A model generated the notes under the pieces. That model worked only from the letters and a program-made list of their open reading frames with translations, ran no database searches and was not told where the DNA came from. From NCBI GenBank assembly GCA_900545505.1, contig UQZC01000062.1:1-8123 (forward strand): a stretch of 8,123 nt of DNA, written 5' to 3'. This DNA is from an uncultured Collinsella sp. GTDB lineage: Bacteria > Actinomycetota > Coriobacteriia > Coriobacteriales > Coriobacteriaceae. Position numbers and translations under genes: made by a program. Below are positions 1-5,593 of the stretch, piece by piece (the first letter of the stretch is position 1; the number at the start of each line of letters is the position of its first letter).

Positions 1-632
1 AAGTCCAGGTTGATGATACCGGGGACGGTGATGAGGTCGGTGATGCCCTGGGTGCCCTGGGAAAGGACGCCATCGGCAATCGCGAAGGCCTCGAGCATGG
101 TGGTCTTCTTCTCGGCGATGTCGAGCAGCTTATCGTTAGGGATGACGATCATGGTGTCGACGCAATCGGAGAGGGTCTTAATGCCCTCCTCGGCGCTCTT
201 CTTGCGCTTACGGCCCTCGAAGGTGAAGGGCTTGGTCACGACGGCGACGGTCAGCGCACCGACCTCGTTCATCGCGATATCGGCAACGATGGGAGCGGCG
301 CCGGTACCGGTGCCACCGCCCTCGCCGCAGGTGATGAACACCATGTCGGCGCCAGCGAGCGCCTCGGCAATGTCGTCGCGGGACTCATCGGCAGCCTTGC
401 GGCCAACCTCGGGGTTGGCGCCGGCGCCCAGGCCGCGGGTAAGGTCGGTGCCGATGTGCACCTTGATATCGGCATCAGAGATCGCGAGTGCCTGAGCATC
501 GGTGTTGATGGCAACAAACTCGACGCCGCGGATGCCCTCTTCGATCATTCGATTGACCGCGTTGGTACCGCCGCCGCCGACGCCGACCACCTTAATGACG
601 GCAAGGTAGTTGTTGATCTCTGTCTCGTGCAT
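1..632 (-). CDS. ftsZ: Cell division protein FtsZ, N-terminal 210 residues (3' end outside window)
   Basis: FtsZ is the tubulin-like GTPase that polymerises into the cytoplasmic Z ring and organises septal wall synthesis. The reading frame runs off the left edge after 210 codons, so the synergy (T7) loop, C-terminal domain and C-terminal tail peptide are not visible. The start is ATG at 632-630, preceded by GGAGG six bases upstream, and the protein begins MHETEINNYLAVIKVVGVGG. Visible family motifs are the N-terminal glycine loop VGVGGGGTNAVNRM (16-29), GLGAGANPE (68-76), the tubulin signature GGGTGTG (105-111), PFTFEGRKR (135-143) and IPNDKLL (164-170). The residues before the signature are CGE. 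Glu here is usual in actinobacteria, whereas Ala usually stands where this protein has Cys102. No ftsA lies between ftsQ and this gene, as in Actinomycetota. The 199-nt upstream gap suggests expression partly independent of the genes before it. The identification is secure. Confidence 0.98.
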   Translation of the reverse strand, partial: MHETEINNYLAVIKVVGVGGGGTNAVNRMIEEGIRGVEFVAINTDAQALAISDADIKVHIGTDLTRGLGAGANPEVGRKAADESRDDIAEALAGADMVFITCGEGGGTGTGAAPIVADIAMNEVGALTVAVVTKPFTFEGRKRKKSAEEGIKTLSDCVDTMIVIPNDKLLDIAEKKTTMLEAFAIADGVLSQGTQGITDLITVPGIINLD

Positions 633-638
633 GTCGGT

Positions 639-643
639 CCTCC
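639..643 (-). promoter_or_regulatory. Ribosome binding site of ftsZ
   Basis: The minus strand reads GGAGG followed by a 6-nt spacer (ACCGAC) and ATG. This is a near-ideal Shine-Dalgarno sequence. It fixes the ftsZ start at 632 and fits a highly translated gene. Confidence 0.85.
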
Positions 644-688
644 GAACAAAGGTTATAGCCATAGCATGGGTCGACCCCTGCGCACATT

Positions 689-700
689 AACCTTCAGGTT
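689..700. repeat. Inverted repeat AACCT-TC-AGGTT
   Basis: Perfect 5-bp arms with a 2-bp centre lie between the candidate promoter boxes and the ftsZ ribosome binding site, so the repeat would fall in the 5' untranslated region. It may be a protein site or chance. The 2-nt loop is too small for a good RNA hairpin. Confidence 0.35.
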
Positions 701-725
701 GAAAGTAAATGCAAAGGTAAACCGT

Positions 726-758
726 ATTATGTTTGCACATTATGAACGTATCAGTCAA
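726..758 (-). promoter_or_regulatory. Possible ftsZ promoter elements (weak)
   Basis: On the minus strand a good -35-like TTGACT (758-753) is followed by two CATAAT boxes (744-739 and 731-726), each 5/6 to TATAAT. The spacing is poor: 8 nt to the first box and 21 nt to the second, against a usual 16-18. A standard sigma-70 promoter is therefore not demonstrated. The base composition and the location, about 95-125 nt before the ftsZ start, make local initiation plausible. The exact elements are uncertain. Confidence 0.25.
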
Positions 759-767
759 ATAATTGAC
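754..767. repeat. Short near-palindrome in the ftsZ leader
   Basis: GTCAAATAATTGAC has 5-bp perfectly complementary arms (GTCAA / TTGAC) around ATAA. It overlaps the -35-like TTGACT, which is where an operator would lie. The arms are short, so chance is not excluded. Confidence 0.4.
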
Positions 768-831
768 CGTGAAAACCAAACAAACCAGATAAACGGCGTG
801 GTATGGCCCCTCAACAAAGCATCAACCAGCG

Positions 832-2088
832 CTACGAGGTCGGAGCGTTCCTAAATGTATAGTTACCCGGAGAGCGCACATTGATATACGTTACGCCCTC
901 TACCTGCGAAAGCAGCTTGGTGACTACGCGCTCCTTCTTGACGATATCGTTCGAATCGCCCAGCGACACCTCAATGCCGTTATTGAGGTTTGCCGAAATG
1001 GCTTCGACCGAAGGCGTGGAAATATCCTTGACTTGTCCCAAGAACTCGCTCGAAAAACCACGCACATAATCCAAGCCAGCCTTAACGGCCTTGGAGCTCA
1101 CCGCCTGGCCGGAAACCGGAGCGACATCCGCGGAGACATCAGTCAACAACACCGCGCCATAGTGCTTAGCGAGCGCCAGTGCGGCATCAATGCCGGTCAG
1201 GGTATTTGAGCCCTGCCCTGTCGTGATGACGTTGCCCTGGTCATCCACTTCGACCGACGTCGACAGCGGGGCGATCCAGGTGTCATCATCCCCGATGGCC
1301 CAGGCAAGGTCATCGGAGCTGATATAGGCAATTGCGATGACCTTGCGCTCCATAGGCGTAATGATGAGCGTATGCGGGAACTGACGCTGGACATCCACGC
1401 CCGAGACCCACGGGTTCTGCTTGAGGTCCTCGGTAATCTGGTCGGGATCGACGTTAAAAAGCGACGTTCCCTCGGGCAAATCGATCAGCTGAATAGCATC
1501 GTGCTTCGTCACATGCTCGCTGCCTTGAATCTGAATATCAGTGGCAGTAAACAATCCAGAGTTGATCACCACGATGGCAACGATGACGAGCACGGCCAAG
1601 ACGGCCAGAACGCCGCCCACGATTTTGCCTTTGCCTGTAACGACAGAAGCGGCGTCTGATGTTTTATTTGCCATCGACCTAAGTGAAGACAACGGGTTGA
1701 CGCCTTTTTTACCCGAAGGCTTCTTGGCGGTAACCGGCACCGATGTCAGCGAGCGCGGTTTCGATGCGCCCAGCGTGCGACCCGGACGCGCCGCCTTAGT
1801 TCCTGTCGAGGGCTTAGGAGTTGCCATGGGACGGGCAGGTTTGGCGCCCATAACAGGCTTTGACGTCACCGAGGGACGCGAGGACTTTTTTGCGGCCGAA
1901 CGATTACCGAGCTGCGAGCCGACGACCGGACGACTGGTCTGTCGAACATGCCCGACAGACTTAGAGTGCGCGATGGTATTGCGTTGAGGTTTGGCAGGCG
2001 CGCCGGAACCCCCTCCGGCGCGGCGGAAGGTGGGTTTCGATGCTCTAGAAGCCGAGGAATTTAACTTCCGGTCTGAGCTCGATGCCAT
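832..2088 (-). CDS. ftsQ: Cell division protein FtsQ (DivIB family) with long basic N-terminal tail
   Basis: FtsQ/DivIB is a single-pass membrane protein that links the cytoplasmic ring to the extracytoplasmic divisome through FtsB/FtsL-type partners. This one has 418 residues. Residues 1-155 form a basic tail rich in Ser, Pro, Lys, Arg and Ala, and one hydrophobic segment follows at about 157-177 (GGVLAVLAVLVIVAIVVINSG). The POTRA domain covers about 180-253 (FTATDIQIQGSEHV..., LPEGTSLFNVD, NPWVSGVDVQRQFPHTL), and the FtsQ-type beta domain runs to about 412. The tail is longer than the few dozen residues usual in Gram-negative FtsQ and contains a degenerate repeat (residues 77-87 and 92-102). 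The ATG at 2088 has a strong ribosome binding site (AGGTGAGG, 7-nt spacing) but lies inside murB, giving a 44-nt overlap. The beta domain is weakly conserved, as usual. The family call rests on the POTRA domain, topology and position between murB and ftsZ. Confidence 0.94.
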   Translation of the reverse strand: MASSSDRKLNSSASRASKPTFRRAGGGSGAPAKPQRNTIAHSKSVGHVRQTSRPVVGSQLGNRSAAKKSSRPSVTSKPVMGAKPARPMATPKPSTGTKAARPGRTLGASKPRSLTSVPVTAKKPSGKKGVNPLSSLRSMANKTSDAASVVTGKGKIVGGVLAVLAVLVIVAIVVINSGLFTATDIQIQGSEHVTKHDAIQLIDLPEGTSLFNVDPDQITEDLKQNPWVSGVDVQRQFPHTLIITPMERKVIAIAYISSDDLAWAIGDDDTWIAPLSTSVEVDDQGNVITTGQGSNTLTGIDAALALAKHYGAVLLTDVSADVAPVSGQAVSSKAVKAGLDYVRGFSSEFLGQVKDISTPSVEAISANLNNGIEVSLGDSNDIVKKERVVTKLLSQVEGVTYINVRSPGNYTFRNAPTS

Positions 2089-2956
2089 ACGCCTCCCTCA
2101 CCTTTCCGTGCACATGTCTGATAACCGCGGCAACGTCATCGGCCGAGGCAGTTCCGTTATTAACGATAAAATTAGCGTGAACGGGCGAAACTTCCGCGCC
2201 GCCAATCGAAAAACCCTTTAATCCACAATCCTCGATAAGCTTGCCCACGCTCGCATCGGGCGGGTTGCGAAAGACCGACCCGCAGGATGCGCGACCCATG
2301 GGCTGTGTACGCTTGCGCCTCGTCAGGTACCGCTCCATGTGCTCGCGAATGTCGGCCTTGGGCGCCGGTTTAAGTTTGAGCACGCACTCGAGGATGATCT
2401 CATTGCGGGGAAGGCTACATTCGCGGTAGCCCCAAGTGATCTCGGACCCCGCATAATGCTTGATACCGGATGCCGGGTCAAACGTTACGACATCCTCGAC
2501 CAGCGAGCCAATCCACTCGGTCCGTGTGCCTGCATTCATAGATATCGCACCGCCGACCGAACCAGGGATGCCAACGGCAAACTCAAGGCCCGAGAGGCTA
2601 CGCGACAGGGCATCGTTGACCAGGCGCGCAAACATCACGCCCGCACCGACCGTCAGCGTACAACCGTCATCGGCAACAACCGTGCGCTGAAACTCACGTC
2701 CGAGCGAAATGACGGCACCGCGATAACCGCCATCGGCAACCAACAGATTGGAACCCTTGCCGATGATGACCCACGGCACCTGCTCGCGATCGAGCACCGC
2801 CACGGCGCGGCGGAGGGCATGATAGCTATGGCACGTCACGAAGAGGTCGGCCTTGCCGCCGATACGATAGCTCGTATGACGCGCAAGGCGCTCGTCCTCG
2901 ATCACATCCGTGTCGATCATGCCCGAGAGCGCCATGACGGCGTTAAACAGGCCCAT
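2045..2956 (-). CDS. murB: UDP-N-acetylenolpyruvoylglucosamine reductase MurB
   Basis: MurB is the cytoplasmic FAD enzyme that uses NADPH to reduce UDP-GlcNAc-enolpyruvate to UDP-MurNAc, the second committed step of peptidoglycan precursor synthesis. The protein has 303 residues, usual for the shorter type II enzymes. Visible motifs are HTSYRIGGKAD (27-37), the FAD-binding GKGSNLLVAD (67-76), GLEFAVGIPGSVGGAISMNA (123-142), WGYREC (175-180, with the conserved Arg178), SCGSVFRNP (224-232, in which Ser227 matches the proton-donating Ser of the family) and the C-terminal PEVKFLGF (296-303, with Glu297 as the likely catalytic Glu). The ATG at 2956 lies 5 nt after the murC stop and has no Shine-Dalgarno sequence, so translation probably depends on ribosomes finishing murC. 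Met8 and Met13 are alternatives but have no better ribosome binding site. The last 44 nt overlap ftsQ in another frame. The function is secure; the start is moderately so. Confidence 0.97.
   Translation of the reverse strand: MGLFNAVMALSGMIDTDVIEDERLARHTSYRIGGKADLFVTCHSYHALRRAVAVLDREQVPWVIIGKGSNLLVADGGYRGAVISLGREFQRTVVADDGCTLTVGAGVMFARLVNDALSRSLSGLEFAVGIPGSVGGAISMNAGTRTEWIGSLVEDVVTFDPASGIKHYAGSEITWGYRECSLPRNEIILECVLKLKPAPKADIREHMERYLTRRKRTQPMGRASCGSVFRNPPDASVGKLIEDCGLKGFSIGGAEVSPVHANFIVNNGTASADDVAAVIRHVHGKVREAYGIELRPEVKFLGF
2092..2105 (-). promoter_or_regulatory. Ribosome binding site of ftsQ, inside murB
   Basis: The minus strand reads AAAGGTGAGGGAGG followed by CGT and ATG. It offers AGGTGAGG at 7 nt and GGAGG at 3 nt from the start. 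This supports the ATG at 2088 over any start after the murB stop. Confidence 0.7.
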
Positions 2957-2961
2957 TAGAC

Positions 2962-4380
2962 TTAAGCGTCTTTCTTGGCAGTCAGATACTCGATAAACTC
3001 GGGACCGACGGTCGTAACGTCACCGGCACCCATGGTGAGCAGCAGGTCGCCCTCGCCCACCATCTGCTCGAGCTCCTGATTGAGCTCAAGACGGCTGGAG
3101 CAGTACACGACCTCCTTGCCAGGATGCTTGGCGCGCACGGTATCGGCGAGCATCTTAGAGGTGACACCCGGAATGGGCATCTCGCCAGCCGAGAACACAT
3201 CAATCAGCAGCAGTTTATCGGCATTGGCAAATGCATCGGCAAAGTCGTCGCACAGGGCCTGCAGACGCGAATAACGGTGCGGCTGGAACACGACGTCGAC
3301 ATGCTTGTAGCCCAGCGACGAAGCGGCAGCAAGCGTCGCCTTGATCTCGGTGGGGTGATGGCCGTAATCATCGACCACGGTGATGCCATCGATATCGCCC
3401 ACGTGGGTAAAGCGACGGCGAACGCCCTCAAAGCTCGAGAGCGCCTTGGCGGCGGCGTCGATGTCAAGGCCCAGGACATGGGCGACGGTGAGCACCGCCG
3501 TGGCGTTGAGCATGTTGTGGCGACCGGGATTGCTCTTGATCTCCACGGCATGCTCAGTGCCATCCTCAAAGCGAACGATAAAGTCACTCTGGATGCCCTT
3601 GACATCCGGGTGCATGCAGACGATGTCGTTGCTCTCGGCAAAGCCGTAGGAAAGCACGTGACGGCCCGTCGACTTGGCGAGCTCGACCAGATGCGGGTCC
3701 TCACCGCAGACGATGACGGTGCCGTCCTCGCCCACCAGGCTCATGAATTTGGCGAAAGTCGCCTCGATCTCCTCGATACCCGAATAGTGATCGAGGTGGT
3801 CGGCCTCGACGTTGGTCACAATGACCACGTTGGGGTTCAGGAACAGGAAGGAGCTGTCGGACTCGTCGGCCTCGGCGACAAAGTAGTCGCCCGAGCCGTT
3901 CTTGCCGTTCGTGTCATAGCCCTCGACGATGCCACCGATCAAGAAGCTCGGATCCAGACCCATGCGGTCGAGCATGGTGGCGCACATCGAAGACGTGGTG
4001 GTCTTGCCATGCGTGCCGGCAACAGCGACGGTGGTGTAGCCGTGGCCCAAGGCAGAGAGCATCTTGGCACGGGGCCACACGGGAATACCAAGCTCGCGAG
4101 CGCGCACGAGTTCAGGGTTGGACTCCGGAATAGCGGTGGAGACAACAACCACGTCGGGCTTGACCTCGTCGATCGTGGCGGCCTCATGGCCCACATGCAC
4201 CTTCACACCAGCGCGGGTAAGCTGGCGGATATAACGTGACGTCTTAAGGTCGGAGCCGGTAACGGCATAACCGCGCTCGTGAAGAACGAGGGCGATGCCG
4301 CTCATGCCGGCGCCGCCGATACCGATAAAGTGGGCGCTCTTAAACTCGGGCGCGGAGGTTGCAGTCTGGGAATCAGCCAT
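2962..4380 (-). CDS. murC: UDP-N-acetylmuramate--L-alanine ligase MurC
   Basis: MurC is the ATP-dependent cytoplasmic ligase that adds L-Ala to UDP-MurNAc, the product of the neighbouring MurB. From the ATG at 4380 it has 472 residues, a normal length. In order it shows the N-terminal Rossmann motif FIGIGGAGMSG (18-28), the P-loop GTHGKTTT (122-129), EADESDSSF (170-178), TNVEADHLDHY (189-199), GRHNMLNATA (287-296), DDYGHHPTE (337-345) and FQPHRYSR (365-372). DDYGHHPTE is typical of MurC and separates it from MurD, MurE and MurF. The ATG has AAGGAG 11 nt upstream, rather far but the best available. An in-frame GTG at 4407 would add nine residues but has no ribosome binding site and would place this AAGGAG inside the gene, so I prefer 4380. 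murG ends 97 nt upstream and murB starts 5 nt downstream. Confidence 0.97.
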   Translation of the reverse strand: MADSQTATSAPEFKSAHFIGIGGAGMSGIALVLHERGYAVTGSDLKTSRYIRQLTRAGVKVHVGHEAATIDEVKPDVVVVSTAIPESNPELVRARELGIPVWPRAKMLSALGHGYTTVAVAGTHGKTTTSSMCATMLDRMGLDPSFLIGGIVEGYDTNGKNGSGDYFVAEADESDSSFLFLNPNVVIVTNVEADHLDHYSGIEEIEATFAKFMSLVGEDGTVIVCGEDPHLVELAKSTGRHVLSYGFAESNDIVCMHPDVKGIQSDFIVRFEDGTEHAVEIKSNPGRHNMLNATAVLTVAHVLGLDIDAAAKALSSFEGVRRRFTHVGDIDGITVVDDYGHHPTEIKATLAAASSLGYKHVDVVFQPHRYSRLQALCDDFADAFANADKLLLIDVFSAGEMPIPGVTSKMLADTVRAKHPGKEVVYCSSRLELNQELEQMVGEGDLLLTMGAGDVTTVGPEFIEYLTAKKDA

Positions 4381-4391
4381 GTGCTCGTGTA

Positions 4392-4397
4392 CTCCTT
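4392..4397 (-). promoter_or_regulatory. Ribosome binding site deciding the murC start
   Basis: AAGGAG on the minus strand lies 11 nt before the ATG at 4380. The spacing is long but usable. It argues against the upstream in-frame GTG at 4407. Confidence 0.6.
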
Positions 4398-4427
4398 GCG
4401 TAAACACTGCCTGTAACCCGTTAACTG

Positions 4428-4443
4428 TACCGCACCTACCGCA
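4428..4443. repeat. Tandem 7-bp repeat in the murG-murC gap
   Basis: TACCGCA occurs twice (4428-4434 and 4437-4443) with CC between, a 9-bp period. Close by, CTGTA is repeated (4411-4415 and 4425-4429) around the palindrome GTTAAC (4420-4425). All of this lies in the 97-nt gap between murG and murC. It could be a regulator site or a relic. I see no convincing promoter or terminator in the gap. Confidence 0.4.
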
Positions 4444-4477
4444 TCAGCGCGAGGGCGACCGACGATATCCCGTCTAA

Positions 4478-5593
4478 CTAACGCAAACCCTCTACCGCAT
4501 CCGCCAGAAGAGCGGCGGCCCTATCCTGAGCCAGACCACGCGCCGCCTGACGCATGGCGTCGCGCGCCGCCGCGTCATCGACCAGGTGCAGCAGTTCATC
4601 GGCAAAGGCAGAACCGTCGATATCGGCATCGGCGCAGAGCACGCCGGCCCCAGCGTCGACCAGATAACGGGCATTGGTGGTTTGGTGGTCGGCCGTCGCA
4701 TGCGGGTACGGCACGAGCACCGAAGGCACGGCGAGTGCAGCGATCTCGGCCACGCTCGATGCGCCCGAACGCGAGAGCACCAAATCGGCAGCAGCCAGCA
4801 TATCGCCCATGTTGTCGATGTAAGGCTGGACGCGGTAACGCTTCGCCTCCTCGGGCGTCAGCGCCAAAGCGCGCTCGGTCTCCTCAAAGCCGTCGGCACC
4901 CGTCGAATGCAACACATAGAGGTTCTTGCGCGAAAGCAGCTCGTTTTTGAGCGAAGCCACACGCTCGTTGAGGTGCTGGGCGCCAAGTGAACCGCCAAAG
5001 ACGAGCAGCAGCGTAGCGTCCTCGGGAACGCCAAGTGCCTTGCGGCCGCGAGCGCGATCGCCCTCGATCACCGAGCGACGTACGGGGTTGCCGGTCATGA
5101 GCACGTGGTCAGGGTCACCTTCGCGCTCAAAGACCGAACGCGCTGCCGGCACCGAGATGCACACGCGGGCGGCGTGGGAGTTCATCATCTTGTTGGCCAG
5201 GCCCGGAACAGAGTTCTGCTCATGCAGCAGATACGGAACGCCCGCGCCCTTGCACCACCCCAGCAGCGGAACCTCGACATAGGCACCAAAACCAATGGCG
5301 GCATCGGGCTTGCCGACCTTTGAGAAATGACTGGCGAGCGCACGCTTGGCTTTGTTGACACGCCACAGCGAGGTCAGCGCCGTCCAAGGACGGGAGCGGT
5401 CGAAGCCCGTGACCGTAATGGGCACAAAATCAAACCCAGCCTCGGGGACCAGACGACCCTCGAGCTTGCGCGACTGGCCCACGAACACAACGTGGTGGCC
5501 ACGGTCACGCAGCTCTTCGGCCAAGGCGAGCGCGGGGTTGATGTGCCCGGCCGTGCCGCCGGCTGCAATAGCAACGGTCATTTTATCGGTCAT
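4478..5593 (-). CDS. murG: Undecaprenyl-PP-MurNAc-pentapeptide GlcNAc transferase MurG
   Basis: MurG is the GT28-family glycosyltransferase on the inner face of the membrane that moves GlcNAc from UDP-GlcNAc to lipid I, making lipid II for FtsW. From the ATG at 5593 it has 371 residues. The N-terminal domain shows GGTAGHINPALALA (12-25, with His17 in the acceptor-side loop), GFGAYVEVP (101-109) and LHEQNSVPGLANK (123-135). The C-terminal nucleotide-sugar domain shows GNPVR (168-172), GGSLGAQHLNE (200-210) and SRSGASSVAEI (274-284), with HATADHQTTNA (298-308) closing the donor site. The first loop has GGTAGH, as in many actinobacteria, rather than the GGTGGH of E. coli. The ATG has AAGGGA 5 nt upstream, so it is preferred over the in-frame GTG at 5611. 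The start overlaps the ftsW end by 11 nt, suggesting translational coupling. Membrane association is expected but no transmembrane helix is present, as usual. Confidence 0.97.
   Translation of the reverse strand: MTDKMTVAIAAGGTAGHINPALALAEELRDRGHHVVFVGQSRKLEGRLVPEAGFDFVPITVTGFDRSRPWTALTSLWRVNKAKRALASHFSKVGKPDAAIGFGAYVEVPLLGWCKGAGVPYLLHEQNSVPGLANKMMNSHAARVCISVPAARSVFEREGDPDHVLMTGNPVRRSVIEGDRARGRKALGVPEDATLLLVFGGSLGAQHLNERVASLKNELLSRKNLYVLHSTGADGFEETERALALTPEEAKRYRVQPYIDNMGDMLAAADLVLSRSGASSVAEIAALAVPSVLVPYPHATADHQTTNARYLVDAGAGVLCADADIDGSAFADELLHLVDDAAARDAMRQAARGLAQDRAAALLADAVEGLR

Larger units (their letters stand above)
633..831 (-). other. 199-nt ftsQ-ftsZ intergenic leader
   Basis: This is the longest non-coding stretch in the window and is clearly richer in A+T than the coding DNA around it, especially at 715-795. 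Reading towards ftsZ it holds possible promoter boxes, the near-palindrome GTCAAATAATTGAC (754-767), the inverted repeat AACCT-TC-AGGTT (689-700), the perfect palindrome GGGTCGACCC (668-677), and finally the ftsZ ribosome binding site. There is no GC-rich hairpin followed by a T-run after the ftsQ stop, so I see no intrinsic terminator. Read-through from ftsQ is therefore likely, together with local initiation. No small ORF with a good ribosome binding site was found on the minus strand. Confidence 0.6.

Noticed and set aside
770..831. Possible terminator after ftsQ
   Set aside because: The region downstream of the ftsQ stop is T-rich on the minus strand but has no stable GC-rich stem before the T's.
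456..854. 132-codon plus-strand frame crossing the ftsZ start and the intergenic gap
   Set aside because: Its first part is the complement of ftsZ, it has no family motif, and the gap is better explained as the ftsZ leader.
3124..4239. 371-codon open frame on the plus strand, opposite murC
   Set aside because: It is fully antisense to a secure murC, shows no recognisable domain, and its His/Arg/Val/Gly-rich composition is what the complement of GC-rich codons gives.
4381..4407. Nine-residue N-terminal extension of MurC from GTG at 4407
   Set aside because: There is no ribosome binding site before it, and the AAGGAG at 4397-4392 serves the ATG at 4380.
4462..4475. Possible hairpin GACG-N6-CGTC just after the murG stop
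   Set aside because: The stem is only 4 bp and no T-run follows on the minus strand, so it is not a credible terminator.
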